Positions 32,551 to 42,926 of a stretch of DNA of 64,000 nucleotides are shown piece after piece (the first letter of the stretch is position 1; each line of letters opens with the position of its first letter). The stretch spans positions 8,492,810-8,556,809 of the forward strand of contig LNAC01000008.1 of the NCBI GenBank assembly GCA_002007465.1, given 5' to 3'. Source of the DNA: Ailurus styani (Eukaryota > Chordata > Mammalia > Carnivora > Ailuridae). A program made the position numbers and the translations under genes. The notes under the pieces were generated by a model. That model saw nothing but the letters and a program-made list of their open reading frames with translations, made no database searches and was not told the origin of the DNA.

Positions 32551-32860
32551 TTTATTTTGCTTACCATCTGTCTCCCCATCGGACTCCTAAATCCCAGGAG
32601 GGCCAGTTTTGTCCGGTTTTTTCACTCTGTTTCCAGGAACAGGCACTTGGCAGGTGCTCAATAACTATTTATCACACACCTGGGTACTAAGTCCTCCGTT
32701 TGTGCTAGACGCTATTCTAAGAGATTTTACCTGGCTTAACTCATTTCATCCTCAACTCATTTTCATCTTCACTACATCCTTTAATGACACTATCATCAAA
32801 CCAATTTTACAGAGGGAAAACAGGCTCAGAGGGGCACAGTCGGGACTCTAACCTACCAAA
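32551..32860. repeat. L2 3' end (+) followed by MIR (-)
   Basis: 32551-32670: CCAGGAGGGCCAGTTTTGTC and GGCAGGTGCTCAATAACTAT (L2 terminus). 32680-32860: TGGCTTAACTCATTTCATCC, TTTTACAGAGGGAAAACAGG and CTCAGAGGGGCACAGTC (MIR, minus). Confidence 0.7.
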
Positions 32861-32999
32861 AGGCGTGCCCGGGATAAGGATCAACTACAATAATGAAAAT
32901 CAGAAATGTAGGAGCCCTAAGAGAGGCATTAGACCCAACGCAATAACCACGGAGCCTCAATTTCTTCCTTTGCAAATGGTAGCAATATCCGGCTTTGCC

Positions 33000-33520
33000 C
33001 ACAGCGTGGAGCCCAAGAGATCTGCGAGAGTTTCACCTGCGCATGCGTCTTTACCCACAAGGCCTCTAGAGCTGGGCCACTGGCCCCGCCCCCGCTTTTC
33101 AGCATTCACGTCGACACTTTACGGCCCTTTCTCTTGTCCCTCCAGCGAGAACGCCGCCAATCTTGCCCGTCGTGTCTAGTCGATCCCTCCCCACTCCGCG
33201 TGGATTGGTTGCTCTTCCCGCGAGCCCTGCGCTGACTGGCTCGTGTCGCTGCCACTTCATTTCAGCCTAGTGGCGCGCGGCAGGGCGGCTACCGGCGGGC
33301 GCGTGAGCGGCGGCGGTGGAAGTGGTCGGCGAGCCCGCTCCCCGCCGACAACATGGTGAGGGCCGGGCGGCGGCGAGGTCTCTCCGGGAGGCGGGGAACG
33401 CGGCCGCCGGGGGCCCTCGCGGCGGGCGCTGAGGCAGGGGCAACGCGGAGCTAGCATGCAGTCAGGGCCTCGGTTCTGCCCCCTGGCCCGAGACGGGGAC
33501 ACTGAGGCCGGAGAGGGCCG
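33000..33520 (+). promoter_or_regulatory. LSM4: LSM4 CpG-island promoter
   Basis: CpG-rich block around the start codon without a TATA box, as usual for a housekeeping gene. Visible motifs: an NRF1-like TGCGCATGCG at 33038-33047, a GC box near 33084-33094, CCAAT at 33157-33161 and an inverted CCAAT (ATTGG) at 33204-33208. The transcription start probably lies between about 33230 and 33350, but the exact base cannot be read. Confidence 0.85.
33353..33355 (+). CDS. LSM4: LSM4 coding exon 1 (start codon only)
   Basis: Only the ATG is coding; it is immediately followed by donor GTGAG, so the first intron separates the start codon from the rest. Phase 0 and fit to exon 2 (LPLSLLKTAQNHPM) support this start. 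Confidence 0.95.
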
Positions 33521-33574
33521 GGAGGTCTCCCAGAGCATCCAGCCTGTCAGTCTCGGAGGACTTAGAATTGGACG

Positions 33575-33680
33575 AAAGTGTAATCATGTGTCAGCCTAGC
33601 TGCAGTCTTTCCACTGTGCAGATGGGGAAACTGAGGCCTGAGAGAGGGGACCTGCCAAAGGGTCCGGTGAATGCCGCAGA
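33575..33680 (-). repeat. MIR SINE, minus
   Basis: GTGCAGATGGGGAAACTGAG and GCCTGAGAGAGGGGACCTGC, the reverse complement of the MIR core. Confidence 0.8.
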
Positions 33681-34067
33681 GTAAGTTCGGGTAGGAGAGT
33701 GGCTTCGAGTCCATCCCACCCGGTCTAAGTTCATATATTGGAAAGGTGGAGCGACAGGGGGCCGATCTGAGTTCTCAGATTAAACCAGTTTGAGAATTTC
33801 ATGACTTGCAAGGCTCTTTAGAATGTTAGCGCAGTCTTGTGTGCCTCTCGTTTTGAGGCTGAAAAAGCAGACCCAGAGAGGGGGGTTTGTCTTCTCCCTG
33901 GGTCATACTGGATGTCGTTTCTGGTAAAGGGGGAGCATTTTGAGCCAGGAGTGGACTAACTGCATTGTTCCAGTTCACTGAAGGAGAAATTGAGGCCCTG
34001 ACAGGAAGCCTTTCCAGGACCATGCTGCTCTCAGATCCTGAAAGTTCTAGATTTAGGTCAGAGACTG

Positions 34068-34076
<9 letters not shown>

Positions 34077-34098
<22 letters not shown>

Positions 34099-34265
34099 AA
34101 ANGAGAGATTACAAGTAGGCAGAGGGGCAGGCAGAAAGACAAGGAGAGGAGGAAGCAGGCTCCCTGCCGAGCAGAGAGCCCGATGCGGGCCTCGATCCCA
34201 GGACGCTGAGATCATGACCTGAGCCGAAAGCAGAGGCTTTAACCCACTGAGCCACCCAGGCGCCC
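34077..34265 (-). mobile_element. CAN-SINE, young, minus, with ambiguous base
   Basis: TSD TGCCCTTGCTTT at 34065-34076 and 34266-34277. The homopolymer tail is followed by an N at 34102, so its length is unreliable. Confidence 0.93.
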
Positions 34266-34295
34266 TGCCCTTGCTTTCAATGTTTAGACAGGGAG

Positions 34296-34396
34296 GTGTG
34301 TTGGGCTGACTCCCGTTGGTAGAGCCAGCAACTCTTAATCTCAGGGTAGTGAGTTCAAGCCCCATGTTGGGCCTGGAGCTTACTTAAAAAAAAGTG
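34296..34396 (+). mobile_element. Older short CAN-SINE
   Basis: GTTGGTAGAGCCAGCAACTC, TTAATCTCAGGGTAGTGAG, CCTGGAGCTTACTTAAAAAA. TSD (T/A)TAGACAGGGA on both sides. Confidence 0.82.
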
Positions 34397-35212
34397 TATA
34401 GACAGGGAAACAGGACCACACAAATTCAGAGCCAGGCCTCCTAGGAGAGTGCCCGGTCCATCAGCTCCAGGGTCACTCTGAAGGTCACTGTATTTTTCAG
34501 AGTTGAAGGTTAGTGGGGGTTTGTGCTAAATACTGCTGACTGGCGCAGGAAATGAGAGAGGGAGTGGGTTCCTCTCTGCTGGAGGGCAGAGTTGGCCTGA
34601 GGGGATGGGCGGAACTGGAAGCTTCTTGCTCCCTGGAGACAGGCTCTTTTATTTTATCCCTGATAGATTCCTGGAACGTAGAACAGTGCTTGTGCGAAGA
34701 ACAGACTCTTTGTCAGCCTGAAGAATGCCCGGGAAGGGACAAGGCATGATACATTCCCAGTTCCCCAAGGTCATGATGGGGTTGGGAATAGGGGTCTTAG
34801 AGTGTATGTGGAGAGGAGATGGGTCTCCCTAATAGCTTCTTGAATTGGGAGCCGGAGGAAGTCACCTGGTCTAGTAGTCTTAGATTGGTCTAGATCTGAC
34901 AGCCAGAAGACCCCAGACATTCTGAAAAAGTCCGGAGAAAAGGATGCTCTTTCCTGAAGCTTTTGATTTTCCCAACCCCAGATAGCCCTGTCTTCTGAAC
35001 AGTGTTCTAGCCAGTCTCATCTCGGCAACTTCAAGAATTTTTCCCCACCAAGTTTTTTAAGTTCTTGGGGATCTTCCCCTTCCTCTCTCCTCTGTCTCCA
35101 GCAGTTTGGGGATGACATCTGGAAAATGGCAGGATATGGACGTTGCTCCAGGTTGCTTGGAGGACTGTGCCTCTCAATACCACCTCTCCCCATCTGAGCC
35201 TCTCCTTTTTTA

Positions 35213-35385
35213 TTTTATTTTATTTGACAGAGAGAGCGCACACACAAGAGGGGGAGCGGCAGGCACAGGGAGAGGGAGAAGCAGGCTCCCCACTGAGCAA
35301 GGAACCCTACTCGGAACTGGATCCTAAGACCCTGGGATCATGGGCCAACAGCAGATGCTCAGCCAACTGAGCCACCTAGGCATCC
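35213..35385 (-). mobile_element. CAN-SINE, older, minus
   Basis: TTTATTTTATTTTATTTGAC tail and GAGCCACCTAGGCATCCC head. TSD TGAGC(C/T)(T/G)CTCCTTTT. Confidence 0.9.
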
Positions 35386-35439
35386 CTGAGCTGCTCCTTT
35401 TCTTATCTGTGGGTTGGGACTGGTATCCCACCCACGCCA

Positions 35440-35830
35440 TGTGCCTCCCTGGACGGTGTGTACATTTTCTTGTGTATTTGTTCAGTAAATATTTAGTGAG
35501 TCCCTCTCGAGTGCCTGGCCCCGAGCTCGGCACAGGACAGAGTCCACACCCTCTGAGTTTTCCAGTCTGGCCGGGGAGACATAATAAACAAGGTAATTAG
35601 AGACTGGCTGTGTCCTATAATGGAAGCAGCAGGGGGTGACCCCGTTGGAAATCTCAGTCCCTAGATGAGGTATTATGAGGGCCTGGCCAAGAAAGGTAAG
35701 AGGTGACATGCGAGCAGCCACCAGCCTGGGGAAGGACCGCCCAGGCGGAGGGAACTGCAGGAACAAAGGTCAGACAGCAGGATTGGGTGTGGCTAGTCAG
35801 AAACAGAAGGGGCTATTTCCCGGAGCCGGC
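35440..35830 (+). repeat. Ancient mammalian dispersed repeat, family not assigned
   Basis: TTCAGTAAATATTTAGTGAG, GAGCTCGGCACAGGACAG, AGACATAATAAACAAGGTA and GGCGGAGGGAACTGCAGGAA follow the order of the common 'point of the 3-week' class of old repeats with ATTTATTGAGCACCTACT starts. Similar pieces occur at about 41640-41900, 47800-47960, 51600-52020, 58290-58660 and 60200-60440. Confidence 0.55.
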
Positions 35831-37329
35831 TTGGCCTTGTGACGCAGTTGGGGGAGTGTTGGGAGCAGGTATTGGTCACTTCTGTGGCTTAGACGTTCTC
35901 TCAGCTGTGTTTTGCATAGGGTGCTGCCAGTGACAATCAAGGAAGCTGTGGGTTCTCCAGGGCTGTGTGCCAGTGGCTGGGACAAAGGGGAGGCCAGCAT
36001 GGGCACAGAAGCTGCACGCACCATGAAAGGATTTGTGTGGGGCCCCTGCCGGTAGGCTTCAGCTTTCGAGGGCTTTCTCAGGATCTTGCCGTGGTGTCCC
36101 TGGGAAGGTCCCTCCCGCTCTGGCCACTGGTCCCTTGCCTAGAGGGGCCTTGGCTGTACCTCTCTGCCTCTCAGTGCTGAATCCATCTTTGGTGTCACCT
36201 TCCAGGCCCAATCTTGCCCTGTCCCTTCTCAGGTGATCTGGGAGGAAGACCCGAGTATGTCCTGGCCCTGGTCCACATTCCTGTCTTGGACACAAGAATT
36301 GGTCCAGATCTGACAGCCAGGCTTGCTCAGGAAAGCTTGAGGCTTCGGCACAGTAAAAGGCGACTGAGGCTCATGGCCCCGGTGTGTGAGTCGGAACCTC
36401 CTGGTTTTCCATGGCTCTCTGCACCCGGGGTACCATCGCACAGATGAACTCCAAATGAGAGGGCCAGAGCCGCAGGTTGGCTAGGTCAGGGCCCCAGCCT
36501 GCTTGCCGGTCCTCCTCTGAGCAACCACCCCTTCTCGACGTGGCCCCTTCTTCCTTTTTACCAGGAAGCCAGTGCAGGAAGTGGGCTTGGGCCTGGCTTC
36601 CTGTAGCCACTGGATCTCCCCTAGGCGGCTTTTCTCAGGAAAGGCTGTGGGATGTGGGAATCCCCCTCAGGCCTTTTCATGGGAGCTGTCCTGTGGGGGT
36701 TGAGGGCCACTTCTGGCCTCCAGTCCCGCCCCCCCCCCCCCAAGAGAAGCAGCCGCCCTGCATTGGGAGTATGAGGGCAGGCTGAGACTCTCCTGCCCCG
36801 AGCTTCTGGGGGAAGGCTGGCTGAGAATTCCAAAGCCAGGGCAAGGCTCAGTGAAGCTCCTGTCCTCACTGAGGCAGTGAGTGTCTCATCTGTGGGATCC
36901 TCAGACCAGAACCTTCATTTGGCCTTGCTGGATGGGCTGTCATTGGATCCTAGACCCAAGCACTGCCACCCATGTCACCCTCCTGGAGACTGAGAGTCCC
37001 CAATGTTGCATGGGTTGTGATTTGTGTTCCCAAAAATGAAAAGAGCTGATTTTTAATATCTTGAAAGCTGACTTTATGTGGGTGAGTTTTAAAAAATTGC
37101 ATCTTTTATATGCCATCACTTGTAATAATGACAGATTTTTTCTTTCTGGAATGTTTTTTCCCCTCACCTGATGAATTTTCTCTCTGAAAACTCAGTGCAT
37201 ACGTAGCCACCGTAGGTCAAGGTTGACACCCCGCTGCCTGGCAGAATCACTCGGTCCAGTCGGCACCAAGGCTTGGGCTCCGCATGAGCGGGCTTCCAGC
37301 CAATGGGGTCAAGCTAGACTCTTATCTCT

Positions 37330-37440
37330 TACTAACTCGATAGTGCCAGGCGAGTTCCTCAGCCTTTTGAGCCTTGGTATCCCCATCTGTAAAGTAGGTG
37401 TTACAGTAACTGTATACGAGGATGAAAATGAAAGAGCTGC
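37330..37440 (+). repeat. MIR SINE, plus
   Basis: CGAGTTCCTCAGCCTTTTGA, GGTATCCCCATCTGTAAAGT and GTGTTACAGTAACTG. Confidence 0.7.
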
Positions 37441-37445
37441 ATCTA

Positions 37446-37643
37446 TTTTCTTAAAAAAGATTTCATTTATTTATTTTTAGGAGAGAAAGCGAGGGAGGGC
37501 CCATGCATGTTGGGGGGGGCAAGGGGAGAGGGAGAAGCAGACTCCCCACTGAGCAGAGCCCGACACGGGGCTTGATCCCTGGATCCCGAGATACCACCTG
37601 AGCTGAAGTCAGATGCTTAACCGACTGAGCCACCCAGGCCCTC
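37446..37643 (-). mobile_element. CAN-SINE, older, minus
   Basis: TTTCATTTATTTATTTTTAG tail and GAGCCACCCAGGCCCTC head. TSD TGAAAGAGCT(G/A)CA on both sides. Confidence 0.92.
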
Positions 37644-38070
37644 TGAAAGAGCTACACGTGTTAATGTGGATGCAGCTCAGAGACGTCGGTTGAGCAAAAA
37701 AGGCAGAAGGACCTGTGTGCTGTGGCACTAATGATCAGCATGGAAGGCTAGACCCCCTCCTGTCAAGGGTGTGAATATAGGCAACATGAGTTATAAAGAA
37801 ATGCCTGGAATGGGCCGCACCAAGACCAGATGATGGCTGCCTCTGAGACTGGGCCTGTCCCAGGCTTTATGTCCTAAATTGGGAGGCAAGTGTGTCCTGG
37901 GGTTGGACAGAGGAGCGTGCATTTTCTTTCGGGGGTCAGAGCCGTGTGCTCCTGCACCCCAGCGCGGTGATGAGCTGGCAGATTTGTGAGATTGGAGTGC
38001 CAGCCCTGCCAGGGGGCTGGGGCCCCTCGGTGCTGATCAGACAAGTTACGGGCCTTTGTTTCCCTTATAG

Positions 38071-38112
38071 CTTCCCTTGTCGCTGCTGAAGACAGCTCAG
38101 AATCATCCCATG
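38071..38112 (+). CDS. LSM4: LSM4 coding exon 2
   Basis: 42 bases, 14 codons, encoding LPLSLLKTAQNHPM (residues 2-15), the N-terminal helix of the Sm fold. Acceptor CCCTTATAG, donor GTGAGT. Confidence 0.98.
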
Positions 38113-38437
38113 GTGAGTACATGCCTGTTGAGGGCAGCGAGTTTCAGCAGGGACCAGACTCAGAATAAGGACAGGGACACAGGGCATAGGGACAGGAACA
38201 CTGGGCAAAGGGTGAGGTGCCTCCAGCCAAACCTGCTTCCTGCCTGCCCACAAGACAGCAGCTTGTCCTCTTCTCCCTCCTACGCGTGTCAGGACCTGCT
38301 CTTAGTTCCTGCTGCTTATAAAAGTGATACGTGCTTATTAAAAATGTCAGACACTAGAGGTACGTAGAAACTAGAAACTCTTCATTACTCTTGCCAGCAA
38401 ATTAACCATATCTTTGATATATGTTCTTTCAGGCTTT

Positions 38438-38536
38438 TTTTTTTTTTTTTAAAGTAAGCTCCATGCCCAACATGGGGCTTAAACTCATAGAGCCGAGATG
38501 TTGCACGCTCCACTGACTGAGCCAGCCAGGCGCCTT
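38438..38536 (-). mobile_element. Older short CAN-SINE, minus, in LSM4 intron 2
   Basis: Poly-T, then AAGTAAGCTCCATGCCCAAC ... GAGCCAGCCAGGCGCC. Confidence 0.85.
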
Positions 38537-38578
38537 GCACATCCAGGCTTAACATATGTGTAGAAACATGAATATGAG

Positions 38579-38763
38579 GGGGCGCCTGGGTGGCTCAGTT
38601 GGTTAAGTGTCTGCCTTCAGCTCAGGTCATGATCCTGGGATTGAGTCCCATATCAGGCTCCTTGCTCAGTGGAGGGTCTGCTTCTCCCTCTCCCTCTCCC
38701 CCTGCTTATGCTCTCTCTTTCTCTCTCTGTCAAATAAATAAATAAAATCTAAAAAAAAAAAAA
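38579..38763 (+). mobile_element. CAN-SINE, first of a pair in LSM4 intron 2
   Basis: GGGCGCCTGGGTGGCTCAGT head with TTAAGTGTCTGCC subtype. The target GAAACATGAATATGAGG recurs in diverged form at 38764 and after the second copy. Confidence 0.92.
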
Positions 38764-38775
38764 AGAAGAAATACG

Positions 38776-38975
38776 AGGGCGCCTGAGTGGCTCAGTGGGT
38801 TAAAGCCTCTGCCTTCGGCTCAGGTCATGATCTCAGGGTCCTGGGATCGAGTACCGCATCGGGCTCCCTGCTGGGCGGGGAGCCTGCTTCCTCCTCTCTC
38901 TCTGCCTGCCTCTCTGCCTACTTGTGATCTCTCTCTCTCTGTCAAAATAAATAAATAAAATTAAAAAAAAAAAAA
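38776..38975 (+). mobile_element. CAN-SINE, young, second of a pair in LSM4 intron 2
   Basis: GGGCGCCTGAGTGGCTCAGT with the GTTAAAGCC subtype, between GAAATACGAGG and GAAACACGAATG. Confidence 0.92.
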
Positions 38976-39076
38976 GAAACACGAATGTGATTTTCTTAAA
39001 ACACAGATGGGCTCACATAACATGCATTATTCCCTAGATGATTTTTGCCCTTAAGGATACAGTATCAGTGTGTTCT

Positions 39077-39272
39077 TTTTTTTTTTATTTATTCATTTGA
39101 CACAGAGAGAGAGATCACAAGTAGGCAGAGAGGCAGGCAGAGAGAGAGGAGAGAGGAGGAAGCAGGCTCCCTGCCGAGCAGAGAGCCCGATGTGGGCCTC
39201 GATCCCAGGACCCTGGGATCATGACCTGAGCCGAAGGCAGCGGCTTTAACCCACTGAGCCACCCAGGCGCCC
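39077..39272 (-). mobile_element. CAN-SINE, young, minus, in LSM4 intron 2
   Basis: Perfect 16-base TSD AGTATCAGTGTGTTCT at 39061-39076 and 39273-39288. Confidence 0.96.
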
Positions 39273-39383
39273 AGTATCAGTGTGTTCTGTTCGTCTTTTT
39301 CTCTTTTTTATTCAGACATAATATTTCACATGCCACACAGCTCAACCTTTTTTCTTTTGAAGTTCCTTTTTTTTTAATTTAAA

Positions 39384-39500
39384 AAAAATTTTTAAGATTT
39401 TATTTATTTATTTGACAGAGAGAGATTACAAGTAGGCAGAGAGGCAGGCAGAGAGAGAGGAGGAAGCAGGCTCCTCGATGAGCAGGGAGCCCAATGGGGG
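39384..39500 (-). mobile_element. CAN-SINE fragment, minus, head missing
   Basis: Tail and CT-rich body (as reverse complement) are present up to GCAGGGAGCCCAATGGGGG, then the sequence changes abruptly to unrelated DNA. The tRNA-derived head is absent. It lies about 165 bases before LSM4 exon 3. Confidence 0.9.
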
Positions 39501-39665
39501 CAGTGGAGGAGGGAGGGGACAGTACTAGGCACCGTGTGCTGTGGCCACTGGTTCCCTCAATGTCCCATGTCTGAATGAGGCCCAGGTGGTAGTCACCCAG
39601 CTCTTAGGGGTAGGGCTGCCCTTCCCTTGGGGCCCAGGGCTGACTTGGGGCCATTTCTCTTGCAG

Positions 39666-39764
39666 TTGGTGGAACTCAAAAATGGGGAGACATACAATGG
39701 GCACCTGGTGAGCTGTGATAACTGGATGAACATTAACCTTCGAGAGGTGATCTGCACATCCCGG
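39666..39764 (+). CDS. LSM4: LSM4 coding exon 3
   Basis: 99 bases, 33 codons, residues 16-48 ([12 protein letters not shown] ... REVICTSR), holding the Sm1 motif. Acceptor CTCTTGCAG, donor GTGAGT. Confidence 0.98.
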
Positions 39765-40277
39765 GTGAGTATCCTGCGCCCACTGCCTAGGGGCCCTCCG
39801 GCATGCCAGGTCAGGCAGGGGCAGGCTGGCATGGGGCCTGGGGGTGGTGTGGCTGCCAAGTGCCCACCTGGGGCTTCCGGAGCCTCAGTATCCTCAGTGG
39901 AGTGAAGGCCCCTCCCTGCCCTTATGGGAGGAGTGGGGAGGGGCATAGCTCAGCCAGGTCTTCCTACCAGGGTAAGGCTTATGNGCTGAGGGACTGGGAG
40001 GGGTGTAGAACTGGGCAGAAGGGCAGGGTTCCAAGTCCCTCTAGTGGCCTGGACTTTGTACCTATGGGGATGCTACCCCATCCCCCCACTGCTGGTGCCA
40101 GCCCTAAACAAGAAGGACTTAGGCCTGGGTGGCACTTCTGGCTACAGATCCCTAGTGTACAGGTAGGGGTGGCCACCAAGACAGGCCTGCCCTTCCTTGT
40201 CAGCCTCTGCTGCCTTTGGTCCTGGCTGTGGACACCACTGGTCAAGCAGGCCAGGGTGGTGTGGCCATGGGATATCA

Positions 40278-40296
40278 GGCCACCAGGGGGCGAGGG
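40278..40296 (+). promoter_or_regulatory. Candidate CTCF binding site (forward)
   Basis: GGCCACCAGGGGGCGAGGG matches the CTCF core CCASYAGRKGGCRC at 13 of 14 positions (40280-40293; only the last base differs). Motif only; occupancy is unknown. Confidence 0.55.
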
Positions 40297-40299
40297 CAG

Positions 40300-40420
40300 C
40301 CCTGTGGCCCTGTGGCCCTGTGGCCCAGGAGACTTGTTTACCTCCTGAGGCCTGAAACCAGGAAGTGCAGGGCCAGAAACACCACTGGATGGGCCAGGAA
40401 CACCACCTGGTGGGCCAGGG
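40300..40420 (+). repeat. Short tandem repeats in LSM4 intron 3
   Basis: Three copies of an 8-base unit (CCCTGTGG) at 40300-40327, then two diverged units of GGGCCAG(A/G)AACACCAC followed by a third GGGCCAGG (40369-40420). Confidence 0.75.
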
Positions 40421-42742
40421 CTGGAGGACAGTTCTCTAGGGTCACACAAGCCTTCCCAACCCTCATGAGCCATAGAGCAATGAGGACGATGACCGTGGCA
40501 AAGGCAGGGCGCCCCCCTGCAAACCTATGCCGGGGTCGGCTGGGGCTCACCTTCTGCCTTGATTCCAGTCTCCATCCCCCTGTTGTCAACAGCCCCCTAT
40601 ATTACAAGGGAGGAAGGTGCAGCGGGGCCCAGCCAAGATGGGGCTGTCTTGAGCCCGTGGGCAGGTGCCCCTGAGGCTTGCCTTACCAGAGTACAGCAGA
40701 GCCCTAGGCAGCCCATCTTGCCCCTGGACCATCCTCCTGGATGGTTCACATCCCAGCAGGCAGACTGCTAAATGACTGCCTCCCCTCACCTGTGTGGCTC
40801 TGTGCCTTGCTTCTTATGATGGTATGTTGTGAGAGGTCTTCCACTAAAAACCTCCTCCTGGTTTGTGTGCTGCACTTGTGGCGGCAGGGGTCCAGGCAGT
40901 TCCAGTGTGACTGTAGCAGGTATTGTCACAGTGCATAGCCGAGCGCGTGCCCAGTAGGTCTGTGTCCACCTCTGGGACCTGGAAGCAACCACCGGTTCTC
41001 AGAGCAAGCTCAGGCGACCTCCGTAGCCAGCGGAGATTGGACTTGTGGCTCCTCCTGGATGGTCCCTCCTCTGACCTGCTGGTTGCAAGGAGAGGCTGGT
41101 GTGAGGTTCAGTGTCACTTGGGCTGTCCAGCATCCTCACCTGTAAACAGGTGGTAGCAGCCCCTCCCTTGGGCGGCAGGCAGCCTGTGCAGAACACAGAT
41201 GCCCCAGGAGCTGAGAAAGCACTGGAGAGCCAGGGTTGGTTAGGGAGTGGTTAGCTCAGGCTGCTCAGCTCTTGCCATAGGAGCGCAGAGTAAGCTCTGT
41301 TTCCTGTAGGGAGTATGCTGGGCCCAGCCTGTCCTTGGCTAAGGGAGAGCCGAGCCCTGAGCTTCCATGGAATCATTCTGTTTCTGTCAGGCTGTAATTT
41401 TGCATCCCCACGGTCTTGGCCCCTTGCCTATGCTTCCTGAGAAAGGAGGGCTGGAGACCTCATGGGGTTCCTGTGTGGGTTGGGGGCTTGTGCACATTCC
41501 CGGGAAGAGGTGGCCTTGGAGCTTTCCCTTTGTCTTACTGAGTGTCTCCTCTGGGCTAGACCAGCCTGACCCAGGCACTGCTGATGAGTGTCACGCATGA
41601 GGACTCTGGGCCTTTCATGGAGGCTGGGAGCAAGGCCTGTTGGGGATCAGAGTTAGCCAGACACAGAAAAGTGGGAACAGCATGTGCAAAGTGCTGGGGG
41701 CAAGAAGCCCACTGTGTGTTCCAGAAATTTCTATTTGGAAGGCACGTCATTGAGAGCCCAGCGAGGGCAGCCAGGGTGGGGCTGGATCTCAGGCCCTCGG
41801 GAGCCACACTGTGGAGTTTGGACCTTGTCCTTGGGCCAAGGGGGCCCTGATTGGGTTCTAAGCAGGGAAGTGTCTTGGTCTGATTTCTAGGGATGTGGGG
41901 AGAGGAGAGGGCTGCCAAGACTTCTGGCTCAGGGCACCAGGGGTGGGGCTGGAGAACTAATCTGAAGGAAGAAGCCCCGGGCTCCTGCCCAAGGGCAGCA
42001 GGAGGGGCTGCGGGGGAAGGCCTTGTGCTGGTCACAGGGTCCATGGGGGTGGGGCCTGGGGGGGAAGCAGTTGACACCCTAGGACCTGCAGGGTTGGCAT
42101 TGCTCCGGAATCTGTGACTTTGCAAGCCTCCTAATCTCTCCAGCCTTAATTAGCTTTCCTGAAAACTGGCATCATTGGTCGCTGCCCCTGGCCAGCCCCG
42201 GGCTTGCCTCCCCACCTGCCTCCCGCCCTCTTCACTGGTCACACACAGTCTCTATCCCACTTACCTGTGTCCCACACACACCTCAGAGCCTGTCAGGAGA
42301 TAAGTGGATGAATGAATGAGTCAGGGCACATAGAGAGGGTTCCAGAAAGTAGGTTCCAAAAGGCTGGGGGCAGGAGGGTGGGGGAGCTGGGCTGTGCCCA
42401 GGCTGTGGCAGAGCCTGGGGCGAAGATCCCCAGCCTTCTCTCGGCTTTGGGCTGCAGGTAACAAACCCCATCCCACACTGGAGGACAGGCTGAGGATGAG
42501 GAAGCTAGCTGATGTAATTCCCTGCCCCTTCCTGGGTAAAGGGGGACCAAGGGTCTGGAGAGAGTCCCCTGGAAGACAGCTTCCCCACCCCCATGTCAGG
42601 TCCGGACTGAGAACTGTGCAACGGTGATGCCAGGCGCAGGCAGGCTAGGACGGTGACCCAGATGGGAACAGGGGCACGACGGGACAGATGCTCCCTGGCC
42701 CTTGGCACCTACTCTGCAAGGACTCCCCCCTCTCTCGCACAG

Positions 42743-42926
42743 GATGGGGACAAGTTTTGGCGGATGCCTGAGTGCTACATCCGTGGCAGCACCATCAAGT
42801 ACCTGCGCATCCCTGATGAGATCATCGACATGGTCAAGGAGGAGGTGGTGGCCAAGGGCCGCGGCCGCGGCGGCCTGCAGCAGCAGAAGCAGCAGAAGGG
42901 CCGAGGCATGGGGGGCGCTGGGCGAG
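42743..42926 (+). CDS. LSM4: LSM4 coding exon 4
   Basis: 184 bases encoding residues 49-109 and the first base of codon 110: [15 protein letters not shown], the Sm2 motif, then KGRGRGG, a QQQKQQK run and GRGMGGAGR. Acceptor CTCGCACAG, donor GTAGGC. Confidence 0.98.

Larger units (their letters stand above)
33356..38070 (+). other. LSM4: LSM4 intron 1
   Basis: 4.7 kb. Its first part is GC-rich with minus-strand MIR pieces (33575-33680, probably also 33830-33940 and 33965-34055). Then come CAN-SINEs, an old dispersed repeat at about 35470-35830 and a MIR at 37330-37440. Between about 35830 and 37300 I see no repeat or exon that I can support. One ambiguous base lies at 34102. Confidence 0.9.
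39765..42742 (+). other. LSM4: LSM4 intron 3
   Basis: 3.0 kb, GC-rich, without CAN-SINEs. Contains a CTCF-like site (40280-40292), two small tandem repeats (40300-40327, 40365-40420) and an old dispersed repeat at about 41640-41900. One ambiguous base at 39984. Confidence 0.9.
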
